A DNA stretch of 64,000 nucleotides from the NCBI RefSeq assembly GCF_041956535.1, contig NW_027192226.1:1-64000 (forward strand), read 5' to 3'. The notes under the pieces are model-generated. The model ran no database searches and was not told the DNA's origin. It saw only the letters and a list, made by a program, of their open reading frames with translations. Shown here piece by piece: positions 1-12,629 of this stretch. The position numbers were made by a program, and so were the translations under genes. The stretch is from Calcarisporiella thermophila CBS 279.70 (taxonomy: Eukaryota; Calcarisporiellomycota). Position 1 is the first letter of the stretch; each line of letters opens with the position of its first letter.

Positions 1-191
1 CGAAGTTTTTGGCGTCAACAGTGAGAAATAGGCCAGCTGTGAGAAAATAAAGAATACTTTCCTATTTTTCCGGCTGTGGCCAGATATCAAAATAGTATTT
101 ATAAACCACCTAGAGTTCCGATAAAGGCGTATCCTCTCTTTTTTCCACCTTTTTTTCTTCAAAATATTGATAAATTTCAGTAATCTTTGTC

Positions 192-1407
192 ATGAATAGT
201 GACGAGATTTCTAAGATTTGGAAAAGAATCACGCAATTGTTAAATTTTTCGATAACCTAGTGCAGAGCTCAACGCCAGATACTCTTTCTGCATTGAATTC
301 ATTATTCAAAGGATATGAAGTTTTACTGGCCGAAAGGAACGACAGCCTGGTCGACCAAGGTTTTCAGGCTTTTAGAAGCGGAAACTATTCTGTGGGAGAA
401 GGAATCTCTAACCCAAGGCAAGGCACTGGACCTAAGCTAAATTGGAAAAGTGAACCAGTGCAGATAATTTAGCAGAAATGTACTGTTAACCTATTTTCTC
501 TCCATTTTGTTTCTATTCACTACTATTTTAGGATGAGAAAGATAAAGAAAATTGTATCGAGAAACCAAAGTTTCAATTTAAGAAAACCTATATCAACATA
601 GGCGAACATTTGGGTTTATCGTCAGATCATGTAAGGGTATACCGTATAAGTTGACATTCTAATATTGGGTAGGATGAGTTCATTGGAATGCAGCGGCAAA
701 CAAACATATTGACGTTATATCTAAACTCTTTCTAAGGAATTTAATTCGCGAGATGGAATCAATTTGGATGACCAATATGGTTCCCAAGGTCCTCAAAAGG
801 TCACAAAATTAGTGAGGATGGTATTTGGCCTAGCCGGTTGTAGTTTATAACTTATGGTGATACTTATCTATTGTCATTCCCTTCATTATTCCACTTAGTT
901 CAAAAAAGAGTTCAAAGATTTCCCTCATTCTAGAGGAGACTGGGCAATTCGCGAATGGATCAAACAATTATCCATAATAGGCGTAAATTATAATACACAT
1001 ATAGTATATCTTGATGTTGAATTTAATAGAGCATATTGCTTGTAATAGGGTCATACCAAACGGAAAAAGATAAATATAAACACATATTTTCCGTGGAATT
1101 AAGCAATGATGCCGAGCACTCAATTTCAAGGAGTACATTAGAGAGTGACAGTGATAAAAGAGATGAAGATGGAGACACGCAAATGCAACCTCTTAGCTCG
1201 AACAAAGAGATAAAGAATGGTTCTTATAGTATTGCAATTGAATATCTATGTGGGCAACTAATGGGCTTCTCACTCAATTTATTATTTTATGTTCTAGCTC
1301 GAAAATCTGCTAGAGACGCTTTAAACAAGCAACAGTATATTCCAAGAAGAAAGCAATACGAATTACGAGTAACGAGGCAGAGGCAAGAGAGAAGAATCGA
1401 TAATTAA
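192..1407 (+). pseudogene. Fragmented intron-containing gene, function unknown, probably decayed
   Basis: I do not recognise this gene. Several blocks look coding and are separated by plausible introns. An 84-codon block at 218-472 has no ATG in frame; the nearest ATG (192) is in another frame. A block at 532-630 follows a TTTTAG acceptor and ends at a GTAAGG donor. A block starts at 673, another at about 901-975, and a long block at about 1047-1407 ends in a basic tail rich in Arg and Gln. The 673 block hits a stop without an acceptable donor, and the last two blocks do not join in phase (a GTAAAT donor at phase 0 against an acceptor needing phase 1). The text between 745 and 850 also reads like protein in one frame. 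A decayed gene, or one damaged by sequence errors, explains this best. No domain was recognised. Confidence 0.35.
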
Positions 1408-2837
1408 TAGACGCTTCAATCCACTAATTTCATCTCTTGTGAACAGGAGACAGCAAAAGAAATGAAATAGCAGAACCACTACTACTACCAGACAGGGGAT
1501 TAGAAAGAAGAGAGGACAACGCTGTAAGAAACGCTAGTAGAACAGTATTAATAAAATTTACAATATTGCTTTACCATACTTTCAGATTAATCTGAAATCA
1601 TTTCAATATCCCCTGATAAAAGTATTCCCAAAAGGGTAATTCGAATCATTGGCACTGGAAAATAGATATAAGGAATGTTGCAAATTTCCGTATCCCTCCC
1701 TAGCCATAATTTTCAACCAAATTTCCACAAATTTTTCGGACAATTTTCTACATGCACAATCTTTGTAGGGATTGTCATATTATTCTGTTTACATTTACAG
1801 TAAGCTTGAATAGGATATCATTTTTTACAGGATATTTTCATTAAAGCGATTTTTTTCAACCTTTAAAATCTCTACTATTACAATTTTGTCTTCAAATTGT
1901 CTTCTGTTGACCATAAGCAAACTAACTGCAGTATTTTATTAATCAACGTAGGTGGCGTATTGCGTGGTGTATTAATTTTACATATGTTAGTTTTAGCTCT
2001 TCTTAATCTCTATGCATAAGTGGCTACGTCATCTTTTATTTGATATATATATGTATTCCTGAGATTATAATAAATCTTTCGGAGTTAAATCTTTCTATGC
2101 AGATATTATGCATTTGATGGTCACGCTATGCCTACTCTACCTCTAGCTATTCTAAAGAAGACAAAATGAATGCAACTCAAACGCTAAGAGAGCATATATT
2201 TGTTAGATCTAGAAACCTGCATTTGAGGTATTTTTATATTCCATAATTTAACTTCAGTCCAATGTAAGCCACAAGCATAATACATAAAAATGATTCACAT
2301 CAAGAATATTCTTATTCTTGATCTTTTTGCATTTCTATTTTTCCTGCGATTCTGTTATTTATCGATATAACTTTTTTCATTAATCTTAAAAAATCAAGAT
2401 GTGTTGAATATAAATACTCAAAGCTGGTAGTCAGGTTAAAACATATCCCGAAAGTACTTACCTAAGTTGTCAAACGAGTTTTTTTTTCCAAACTGCCCCT
2501 GTTAACTATTCCGAATATCAGCCCTTGGTGATCATATGATTCAAAAGAGTACAAATTTGAAAATCAGTTTAGACTATCGAAAAGACATTATTCCGGAGTA
2601 AATTCATCGGAAATATTAGAAAATTGGCAATATTTTCGCTTCAGTTTCATCCACAAACTGCTTCTCTTCAGGAATATAAGGACTGGGTCTCTATACTTTC
2701 AAAGTAAACTAAAAACCCGACGAATACTATATAAGCACAAAGTCAATAACACGTAAATAGTATAAATATATATGTATTTATGTTGATACGAAAAAATTTA
2801 AATATAATATTCTGCTTAAATTGAACACTCTGGGCAC
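1408..2837. other. Intergenic, no gene seen
   Basis: AT-rich sequence with stops in all frames and only short open stretches. I see no RNA gene, repeat array or coding-like block here. Confidence 0.6.
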
Positions 2838-3990
2838 TCAATTCCTCTCTTCTCTCAATTCACTGTTACATTTAAGACAACGTAGTTTGCCGTCAATTGA
2901 GTTTGCAGCCGACTCTTTGACTTTTCTCTTGTCTGAGCGACGGGGTATCCAACGGCAAGTCTCATTCGTGCATACCATTTGTGTATACATATATCTATCG
3001 AAGGGTAAACAAAAAAAAATATTAGATCACCAAGAGAAGAAGATAATTAGAGAAATAAATATGATCAGATCAGATTATACTTACGCAATTCCATCCTTAT
3101 TACACAACCTGACTGTTTCATTCCATCCTCTTCGGGTTGGCAATGCATCCAATGACACTCGACAACTTCCACATCTCCCGCCCCCCTCTCCTAGCACTGT
3201 ACGTTTTCGCCCACGCTTGCACGGCCATTTGAGTGCTTCTTCAATTTCAAAATTTGCCATTTCAATAAATTCTCTCTTTGTCCCATCCGATGACCTCTTC
3301 CCTATCCCCTTTCTCGAAAATTCCAATAACGGATCTTGCCGTTCTTCAGTCTCTTCAGATGTCCTTTTAAATCCATTATAACCCATAAATACTTCCACTT
3401 TATCTTCCAGCGCCTCGTCAAAATGATAATATTCTAAGGCAGTGGGACATAAGTTTTTTCGCTCTAATTCATTAAAATACACTGGACTATTGGGGGGTGT
3501 GAACTCATTAGAGAACCCGTGATACAACTCCTTCCATTTTCTTTTAGGTGCATAGGTAACGATGCTAAATCCTTCGCCTTTCGCCACTCTCCTCTTATCT
3601 TTCCATGATCCACTTTGAACACTTAAAGGTAAACCATGCGAGGAATTCTGCAGAGCTTTTGGGCGCATTCCTCTAGTTTGTAATTCACAATTACATGGAG
3701 TATAATGATATGTTGTAGTACCAATGCCAGAAGGAGTCAGCTCGGGCTGCAAAGATGATATCTGTGGCTGCATAGGCTGTTGGTCAGTGGAAGATTTGTT
3801 TGAATGAGGTTGAATGATAGGGCGGCGTTCAACCGAGTCAACCATCTGACCAGCAGAAGGGACTAGTTGAATGGCTAAAGAGCGATGCTACCAATTAAGA
3901 AAATTATAAGTAAAAGGAAAAAATGATAGGTTTTTCAAAATTATGCCATATAATTACCTCAGCCAGAAGATTGGTTTTAATGGTTAGCAT
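2838..3990 (-). CDS. Putative zinc-finger regulator with GATA-like Cys spacing
   Basis: Model on the minus strand: exon 1 3958-3990 (ATG at 3990, starts MLTIKTN), exon 2 from 3887 to about 3083, last exon ending at the TGA 2838-2840. Exon 1 to 2 is in phase (GTAATT donor, TAG acceptor). Exon 2 ends in a zinc-binding region with CGSC, then a spacer of about 18 residues, then LCNKDG, which resembles the Cys layout of GATA-type fingers. Downstream one frame gives CRWIPRRS and later RCLKCNSEL before the stop, adding two more Cys pairs. The junction is not clean: the GTAAGT donor leaves phase 2, while that frame wants phase 0 or a non-AG acceptor, so the C-terminus is uncertain. The rest of the protein is low in recognisable domains. 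A DNA-binding role is inferred from the Cys pattern only. An unrelated zinc ribbon is the main alternative. Confidence 0.5.
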
Positions 3991-6900
3991 TTTATTTTGA
4001 TATGGGCGAAATGGAGCAGAACCATCGACAGAAGCAGGCCTAGAGAAACGAATACAAATAAATGATAAGTTTAACGAGTAAAATCCGATATAATATAAAC
4101 CGTGAACACGACGGCTTGTTATGCGAGTCAACATAAGCTAAGAGCTCAGATATTGGAGGAAGCCGTTTCATGTCCCAAATCAACGATATAATAGAGAGTG
4201 CGACAAAGTAATGATGCAAATGATTGAGAATAACTATTGATTCCGTGCCCCTGATGGGCTAGTTTTAATACAGAAATCGAAGTGAAAAAAAAAAGAGGGA
4301 AAAGGAGAGAGGTATACCGAATAAAAACAAAGGATATATAAATGAAAAAAAAAGTGAGGGAAAAGGGCGAGCTGCGAAATCCGGTATCAAAATTGTCGGT
4401 GTGGAGAGAGCCAAAACTAGCAAACTTTATTTTTAAGTTTAGAATACCAGAGTAGTCACGAATTTTCTGGGTAAAATAGCTTTTTGCATTGCAAGTACCC
4501 TGTAAAATTTTTGTAGAATTCCGAGTGCTTTTTTTATTGCGCCTATCGTCCCTTCAACCCTTGAAGTATATCGGTAATGCTAACAAAAAATTAAACTTCA
4601 AAAATCACTAAGTTTCGTAGTCAATAACGATATCCAAAAATCAGTTCCTTGATAATAAGCGGTAAAATATAATCGTTATTAATGTGCTATCGATTATATC
4701 GAACTTGGATATACTTCACTCCGCCTCAGTAAATCCGTTATAATTTAACAACCTTATTGTCAAAATTCGGATTGTTTTTATTTTTCAAATAAACGAGCTT
4801 ATGCACTTTCAACGTTAGCCATAAGTTAATGTTCATGTAGCCGATACCTAAAAAGATATGAGATTGTATATCCTAACCTGCTCAAGATCGGCTAGTTGCA
4901 GGCCTCCTGGATCTTCATTTTATGGTTGCTGCAAAATAGGTTATAATTTAAAAGTATACTTTGCTCTTTTCCAAAATAAAAATTAAGTCTTGCTCGCTCT
5001 TCAAATCAAGAATTAAAAGCTAGCACATGTCTGTCTCACTGGCACCTTCATAATTAAGTTTCACCGTGGCCGAAACTGAAGAAATTTTGAAGAGAGTATA
5101 GCTTCTAAATATTCTATAATATTGTAACGCCTTTATAGTTAAACTTAGATTGTCTGATCGGGTTGATCATGAAAAGCCTCTTCCGACTAGGAATAGAAGA
5201 AAGCAACCAATGAGATTTATGATAAAGTGTTTAACTTGAAATGTGGAACGGCGCAGGACAATGTTATGGTCGGATGATAGTGAATTTACACTATTATTGT
5301 AAACGCCAAAGTGAGCCACTTCTATATTGCATCTTATTAAGCCCTATAATCGAACAAATATGACAAAATGTTAGTTGTCTGAGGATGTTTTAATAAGACA
5401 GCTTTTTATTTAAGAAGAGAAGAATGAACTAGAATATTTAAAAAATTACCCTATGATGAATTTCATAGTTACTTGGATGCTCCACGAAGTTGCTTAAATA
5501 TATAATCCTCAGTTTCATTAAGCCATTTAGTAAAAAATGACTATAGCTCCTGAAAATTGCAAGGTTGAGTATTTAAAAAATTTGCAGTATGTGCCTCCAT
5601 AAATTACTCGGCATACGCTTAAAAGTTTCCAGAGCATTGGAAAGTTACAAATATAAATCCTTGTAAAACGTGGACCCAAAATCCAGTTTCTCCCCTAATA
5701 CTTAATGTGGCTGGCTTACAACTTCTCAATTTTTCTCCCACGGATGCTTTACGCGACTTATGTGTTAAATTCAACAGCTACGTATCTGTTTGATGGTTAG
5801 ATTTTTTTTGCTTTTAAATTAGCGATGGCTCTTTCCCATTCGTTCTTAGTATTAAAAAGGGAATTTCTTCAAAAAAAAGTTTCTTTTGTTAAAAACATTG
5901 CTATCTAACAAGCCATTGCGACCAAATTTAGCCACAACTTAATGCTATCCCTAAAATAATTGCAAATCTCATTGGTTTGCCATAGTTAATTGAGGAATTA
6001 GGGTATATTGATTGATTACTATCCGTATTGGCCCGAAAAGTAAATTTATATCGAAAATAATTTCAAGGAAAAGAAATTGTAAGTTCCAAAGACATACGAA
6101 CATAAAATGAATCCCAAAATATTTAAAAATGAGTATAACAATAAAATCGAATTATCTGTCTTTGCGGTGATAAATATGAATCTGGCTACATACTGTCCGC
6201 CCACTTGAAACTCTGAGCCGTATGTATTCCAAATTGCTAGGTACGAAATAGCAGTTGCAAACTTGGCAGTAGTAACATCTCTTGAACAATATACCAAAAT
6301 TTTGAATGTAAATGAAATGGCATTCATTAGAGTTCACAAAAAATTGTCTTGCTCTGCAATTATAAAATAAGAAAGCGTGTTTACCAGAATCCACAGCTGA
6401 TGCAGATCCCACTAGGCCAAATCCTCGACATTCACATGCTGAAAATTCAATATCAGAATTCTCATAGTTGGGTCGAAGTGCTTGCAATGGACTATGAGCA
6501 GTTCGAAAGTATATTAGATGTATCGGGATATTTCTGAAGAACTATCTTGGGGCTCTTTTGCCCTTTCCTCTTCCCGTATATTTCAGTATTCACCTTCTTC
6601 GTATTCAGCCTTGAGAAAAGTTGGGTGCTTAATAAAGCATTTTTTGCTAACCTGTGATAAATTATTCATCATTCTCACTAAAAAAAAAGAAAGAGCTAGA
6701 TTGAATCGTGTTTTATAAAGCCAGCTATAGCTCAATAAGTGATATTATTTTCACTATCGATCAATAGGACTATTGAATACTTGAGGATCAGGTACCTACA
6801 TAAGCTGTAACAGTCGCTTCAAAAGTTTAATATAAGCTATTAAGTATACAACAGAGGATCACAAAGAGGAGAGTTTTTCTGGTTTAAACTTAGTGCAAAA

Positions 6901-7745
6901 AATAAATCAGTAATCAAAGTAGAAATACTAATTTGATAAACCCTGATTAACCCAAATAATAAGGATATTTCTAGAAGATAATATATGCATGTTAATTTGA
7001 AGTTTTAACACAAGAAGTTCTCGGATTATAAGACTTGATTTTCTTTTCAATTCATTTGAATGCTAAATACATTATCATGGATTCATTCAATATGATAAAG
7101 CTAATTCTTAATACATTTTATTGCTATCAACAAGGATTCATCACCATCTTACCAGATTTTGTCAATTGGATATGTGCATTTTCAGATGGCAAAGTTAATG
7201 AATTGAATTGCTCTCAGCTTAATATTCACTTTTAGTTTTCTTGTATAATATAACTTAAATAGCTTTACTAATATTTGTAACATCTTAAATTTGGACCTCC
7301 AACTATTCTAAAAGAATTCGCCTATAAAAATAAATGGCTTTCTTTAAGGAAGCGATTTGAGTTGAGTTTAGATAAAGTTAAAATTTGCTTTTTTACACTG
7401 AGCTGAGTTTTCATATTCAATTAAACTATTAGCGCAGTTAATATTTAGTAGTACTAAAGCCAGTCAATTAGAGATACAAGTTATTCGTAGAATATAAAGA
7501 TTTATTTGAAATGTACGATCCAACCGTCATGTACTAAGAACTTACTAAGCTTGAACGTTTAAAAGAATCTTAGAAAAGCCTCAATTTATTAGAGTTCATA
7601 TTAATAACAAATAAATCATTTTTATTGAAATAAAGCGGACCTTATGAGAAGTGATTTCCCTCTGTATAATAGTGCGGTAGATTCACAATATTCTTCTACC
7701 AAATTCTGTAACTGAATTTACTTTGGGGTTTCGTATATTTGTGAG
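3991..7745. other. Long AT-rich intergenic region, no supported gene
   Basis: About 3.7 kb without a gene I can support. The longest open stretch is on the minus strand at 6152-6487. It is cysteine-rich by chance frame but has no convincing start, signal peptide or partner exon. The upstream sequence of the secreted gene at 7746 lies at the right end. Confidence 0.5.
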
Positions 7746-8261
7746 ATGCATACTTCAATTCTAGGTTTATTTGTGTTCTATGTTTTGGCATTTGTGTTTC
7801 CATGTATAACCAAGGGAGAATACATAGAAAGCGCACCCATGGACTCTAATGGGTTGAGAGGGTTGTTGCAAGACCTTCACAAAGTCCAATTGGAAAAACG
7901 TGCAGGAGCCATATGTCGCAACATTAGATACCATACAACCAATAATGGACAATGGGGCTCCTATACAGATTGGTACGTTTATGTTACAGATATTCCACCT
8001 GAGTCAAGGTCATCGATATGCGGAAGTTTTGATAAGAAACTATGGGAACTTTCAAGTCAACTTGGGCTCACTAGAGGTAGAATGGACTGCCGAACCGACG
8101 ATAAACAAGCAATGTTATATGTTACTGTAAGAATGCAAAATAGGGATGCTAGCTTTCAAGGTTGGACAATCCAAAAAGCGTTTGCGGATGCAATTGGCCG
8201 CTCTAGTTACACTTGGTGTAGAGGCTATATAGACGATAGCAGTTGCAAATGCAACTGCTAA
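7746..8261 (+). CDS. Secreted Kex2-processed cysteine-rich protein, unknown family
   Basis: A 171-residue single-exon protein. Residues 1 to about 24 form a hydrophobic signal peptide (MHTSILGLFVFYVLAFVF), so it should enter the secretory pathway. A propeptide follows, ending in LEKR at residues 49-52, a Kex2-type dibasic site; cleavage would release a mature protein starting AGAICRN. The mature part has seven cysteines: one near the start, two in the middle, one in WCRGY, and a terminal SCKCNC cluster, so disulfides are likely. It has several Trp/Tyr residues and no transmembrane segment after the signal. I do not recognise a family. Size, processing site and cysteine content suit an extracellular effector-like, antimicrobial or adhesive protein, but that is inference. 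It stands alone in an AT-rich region and its neighbour on the right is also secreted. Confidence 0.75.
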   Translation: MHTSILGLFVFYVLAFVFPCITKGEYIESAPMDSNGLRGLLQDLHKVQLEKRAGAICRNIRYHTTNNGQWGSYTDWYVYVTDIPPESRSSICGSFDKKLWELSSQLGLTRGRMDCRTDDKQAMLYVTVRMQNRDASFQGWTIQKAFADAIGRSSYTWCRGYIDDSSCKCNC

Positions 8262-8545
8262 GCGAATATGCTCTAGTAGAATCAGCTATGTCTTTTTTGT
8301 AATAAAATGAATTGTTTATTTACCCCTAATAAGCACTTTTCTGCAAGTCAATTTAAAAAAAAAAAGATATTATCAAATTAAAAGAATATTATTAAAGTTA
8401 ATCTGATGTGATTACAAACTATTTTGTATAATTTAATTAAATTTGTAGAGTGATGAAGTTTCGGTTGTTATGAAGCAATTAAGGTATTCAGTGTTGACTT
8501 TATTACTAAAAGTATAACACAATTCTTATGCAACCAAACATCGTA

Positions 8546-9155
8546 TCAAGTATTGCTAGTCTCCATATAATGGTAAAGTCGATTAAGCAATTCTTCTCCA
8601 CAGTTAGCAAATACGCCCACCTCTTGTTTGATACTATCTTTAGATAGAACTTCTTTGATGCCAATTGTTTTCAATAGCTCAACCCAATCCTCAAGTGGAA
8701 GTTCACACACCGAAATGGGTGACCCAGTATAACATTCAACATGCGAATCAAAAGCAAAGGAAGAAAGTGTGTCACAACTCTCAAACCTCGGATTCGCAGA
8801 GGTGAAAGGCATTAGCTTTTCTTGAAGACAGCTCATCGTATTCCACAACCTTTCATGAAATATATCCTTTAATTATGTGTAGTAAATTCTCAGTTGTGAA
8901 TGCTCATGATTACCAATCCTGGCCTTTTGGAGTAAACCTTGTCACGTTCTTTTTAAATTTTTCACAGTATTTGTAACCATATCCAAGCGGATAACCATCC
9001 TTGTCGCATTTATATTTACTTTCTAGACATTGATAAAAGGAGCAGTTATGGGGTACAGATTCGCATGTGGCTGTGTTATTGATTACGGTGGATGTTGCTG
9101 AAGTTAGGAAGAAGAGCAGGAATATAATGAGCCCACTGAAATGTAAGAAACTCAT
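8546..9155 (-). CDS. Secreted cysteine-rich fungal protein (GYPxGYGxKYC-type)
   Basis: Two exons on the minus strand: 8914-9155 and 8849-8546, with a GTAATC donor and an AAAG acceptor that join in phase across a Trp codon. I chose the ATG at 9155 because it gives a clean signal peptide (MSFLHFSGLIIFLLFFL); the upstream ATG at 9221 would add a second hydrophobic run. The mature part has CDKDGYPLGYGYKYCEKF, then FTPKGQDW, SCLQEKL, SCDTLSSFAFDSHVECY and later ANCGEELL. This order of Cys, Gly-Tyr and Asp-Ser-His elements recalls a family of small extracellular fungal proteins of unknown function. I know no established activity or name for it. The length, about 181 residues, is complete from start to stop. 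A role outside the cell is inferred from the signal peptide and paired cysteines. Confidence 0.75.
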
Positions 9156-10439
9156 TGAATATACTAAAAGGCTATATATAATAAAGAAAATGAAATGGAG
9201 AATGGAAATTCGCCAGAACACACTAACTCAATGCTAATATGCTTCAAATTATAATGTAAATGAGATGAAGTTTGATAAGACTAGTTAGCCACTCTCTAAC
9301 CCGATAATTAAGCTATGAGAAAAGCATGCTTGCAGTTTATATAGGATGTCAATAATTTGACATTATATAAACATAATTGAATAGCTCATGATTTCGCCCA
9401 ATTTAGTATAAATAGTGCAAATTAATATCGTAGCATTTCCAATTGCTAGAAAGAGTAAAAATAATCTATGATGACACTTTTTTTAGGAAAATTACAACTT
9501 AGTAGTCCCTTCCTTGTGATAATATTCGTTACCTATAGCTTGGCTTCGATCGCGGAGTATTTTTCCCAATAGAGAGGTAAGTGTAACTATATTCGTTATT
9601 TAACAGTCGACATTCTGGTTCACAAAATCCATTGGATAAAAAAAAGTAATGATTTGATAGGTTAGACGGACGAAAAAAATTAAATTAACAAACTGCCTAT
9701 GAGTGTAAATTACTAAAATTGCATATTGACAACATGGTCTGTAGTTCTAGTTAATATAATAGCATCGTGAATTATATATATCTAATTTTTGCTGACGCAG
9801 GCGTCGGATATGTCGGATGGGCCAGCAACTATGTTAATACATTATATTTTCCATTATCAACTCTGAGGCTCAGCGTCGCACTGTGCTAAAAAGCATCTTA
9901 TATATAGCTCATCATCATACATTGTATATTGTATATTGTGTATTGAATATAAAACATTGATTCCCTCAATCACTTTTGTAAAATTATTTGGCTGATCCCA
10001 AGTCTATATCAAATGTCGAAAATGCCTGTGTGATATTAGAATTGACCAATCTAAAGTGTTAAGAGAGTTCTGATAAGTTTGTGAGTGTCCAATCGAAAGG
10101 CCGAGCAGCAAGACTCAAAGAGAGCATATGGGATCCACGATGCATGTGAATCAACATTGAAAAAACACTGAAAGCAGGCAGAGCGAGTAGCTCTATCTGT
10201 CTAATGGTTAAAGTGCGACGAAAGTTCGCGACAATTTGAGGCTCGAGTACCTGCCGGAAGACATCTACTAAAGTTTAATAACGCATGACACATATACAGT
10301 AACATATTGCCGAAGGTGGATACGCGAAGTATTAAACAGGGGTATTGGATAGATCTCATAAAGATTCTTCGAGTCAGCTACTATATCCTCCTCTCCCCCG
10401 ATACCCTAAGACAGAAAAAGGTTGGCCGAAGAGGTGCGC
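9156..10439. other. Intergenic, no gene seen
   Basis: AT-rich. It contains a short imperfect TGTATAT-type tandem run near 9920-9950 and a weak tRNA-like stretch around 10180-10265 (see findings). No coding region is supported. Confidence 0.5.
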
Positions 10440-11110
10440 TCATTAGCAAAATGAACACTCGAACAGATTTCACTAGAAATGTCCGGCGCGTACTCCAACC
10501 TATTTGTGATTCCAAAGCGGTTTAGAAAGTCGAGACTAGCCATAAACTTTCGACAGTCCATACACTCAGTAAGAAGGGGAAATTTCGAGATGAAGATGCC
10601 TCACTTGACACTTACAATGATTCATAAGAGCGATCGGCTGACATCACTGTACCCGATGGGATTTTTCTTTCACGTTCTGATTCACTCAGCTCCCAGGAAT
10701 TATATTTAATTCCTATGGGAAAGCAAGAAATACTAACTATTAAACACTCCCGATTGGACTTATGATTCCTCTCAGAATCTTAATAACGACCCTAAAGATT
10801 TATGAGAAGGTTTTCCAGTACTTCCTCAGATTCCAATCAAGATCGCTACGACCGACGCGTCAAAGAGTGAATGGAGTGCAAAATTTGGGTCTCATATCGT
10901 AGGAGGTCAATGGTCACAAACAGAGAGCCAATATCACGTCAACTGGAAGGAGTTCAAGATATTAGAGCTGTGTCTATACTTCCCAGCTCTGATAAATACA
11001 ACCCTCTTTAATCAGACGGACAACACAACATCGCTGGCATACATTTACAGGTTCGGGGGAACGTGGTCATCTCGTCTCAATGTGTTGGCGAATAAAACCG
11101 AAACTTAGAT
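10440..11110 (+). mobile_element. DIRS-like retrotransposon relic (reverse transcriptase start plus RNase H)
   Basis: Degenerate pol remnant on the plus strand. Positions 10479-10709 read AYSNLFVIPK, then a NFRQ element, FEMKM, DRLTSLY and FHVLIHSAPRNY, matching the N-terminal half of DIRS/Ty3-type reverse transcriptases. After two stops, the frame from about 10835 reads IATTDASKSEW, GGQWSQTESQYHVNWKEF, and TDNTTSLAYIYRFGGTW, which is the RNase H domain. The intact element at 26.5-30.6 kb has the same order but about 650 bp between these blocks. Here only about 130 bp remain, so the palm domain with YxDD has been deleted. Sequence to about 11650 may be further decayed element but I could not read it. 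It is non-functional and older than the second copy. Confidence 0.75.
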
Positions 11111-12207
11111 AAAGATAAATCTAACGATGGTAACCATTTATTTGCCGTCAACTCCATGGTTCACTCGTTGCTGCAGATGAAACTGGAGGATCTGATCAGT
11201 ATACTGATGAAGGCAATGGACCTAGAGTCAACACAAACGAAGCATCCGCTATAAACCAAATGGTGATATTTGGTCTTTTGGCGCATATCACAAAGGAGCT
11301 GCGTGAAAAGGGTATACCTCTATATAAGCAGTAATCGCTGTCACACAGCAACGAGAGACCAGGAAAGCAACGTAATTATTCCTCAATGCTGAAGTAGTGG
11401 ATCGCACCCTGCGAAGCAAACAATGCATCACCATTCTTAGTTCTAGCAGCTGCAATGGCAGATTTTTTGGCGGAGCAAAAGGCAGTGAGATAATAGCTTA
11501 ACCTTTCAGCAACCAGAGAAAATCAATCAGGTTGAACCACTAGTCCAAACTCAATAGTCGCTGAATTCCGCTGGAAAGCATATGGAGCAGTAACCCTTAT
11601 CAATCTTGCCGAAAACTCGGTAGACATCTCCACAGTAATAATTTTTTTAAAATTTCGAAATCGACACTTGATTTACGCCCCCTAATTTATAAACTCACTT
11701 TGCCATTCTCAGTGGTCACCTTCTCACGAGTCTCAGATTTAGATCGCACTATTCTCAGTCAATTGTCATTAAGGATGGGGCGTTGGAAGGAATTATCAAT
11801 TGCCCGACGGAAACGAGATATAACCGAATGCAGAGGTGACTTTTGGATATCTATAGTAAAACCATTATATTGGTAAAGAAAATAAGGTCCTTTTATAATA
11901 ACATAATAAAGAAGACCAATCCTATACCTGATCCTCACTTATAATAATATAAATATTGAAAATAGGAACAGGGTCATAAAACAATTTGCTTCTATTGAAA
12001 TGAACAGTTAAATCTGATTTTATATATAACAAGCTGGGCATTAATTTAATTCACATATTTAACTATCACAATTATCAGGTATTTTCTAGGAACAAATAAA
12101 CATCGTGACAATAAACTATTCCACTTCCACCGATATCCAGGTCCTTTTGTGAGCTTGGTAGGGTGCTTTATTGAGTATCGTAGCCCGATGACAAGATTAA
12201 AGAAAAT
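11111..12207. other. Intergenic, possibly decayed element sequence
   Basis: Stops in every frame. Short stretches up to about 11650 are less AT-rich than the surroundings and may be the tail of the DIRS-like relic. I found no recombinase motif there. Confidence 0.4.
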
Positions 12208-12629
12208 NNNNNNNNNNNNNNNNNNNNNNNNNNNNNNNNNNNNNNNNNNNNNNNNNNNNNNNNNNNNNNNNNNNNNNNNNNNNNNNNNNNNNNNNNNNNN
12301 NNNNNNNNNNNNNNNNNNNNNNNNNNNNNNNNNNNNNNNNNNNNNNNNNNNNNNNNNNNNNNNNNNNNNNNNNNNNNNNNNNNNNNNNNNNNNNNNNNNN
12401 NNNNNNNNNNNNNNNNNNNNNNNNNNNNNNNNNNNNNNNNNNNNNNNNNNNNNNNNNNNNNNNNNNNNNNNNNNNNNNNNNNNNNNNNNNNNNNNNNNNN
12501 NNNNNNNNNNNNNNNNNNNNNNNNNNNNNNNNNNNNNNNNNNNNNNNNNNNNNNNNNNNNNNNNNNNNNNNNNNNNNNNNNNNNNNNNNNNNNNNNNNNN
12601 NNNNNNNNNNNNNNNNNNNNNNNNNNNNN
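12208..12629. other. Assembly gap (422 N)
   Basis: A run of N. The last eight bases before it (12200-12207, aagaaaat) are identical to the first eight after it (12630-12637), so the gap may be an unclosed overlap. Confidence 0.95.

Noticed and set aside
6152-6487. Minus-strand cysteine-rich frame, considered as a small effector gene
   Set aside because: No signal peptide or convincing start. The only splice that could join it to a better frame needs a 31-nt intron.
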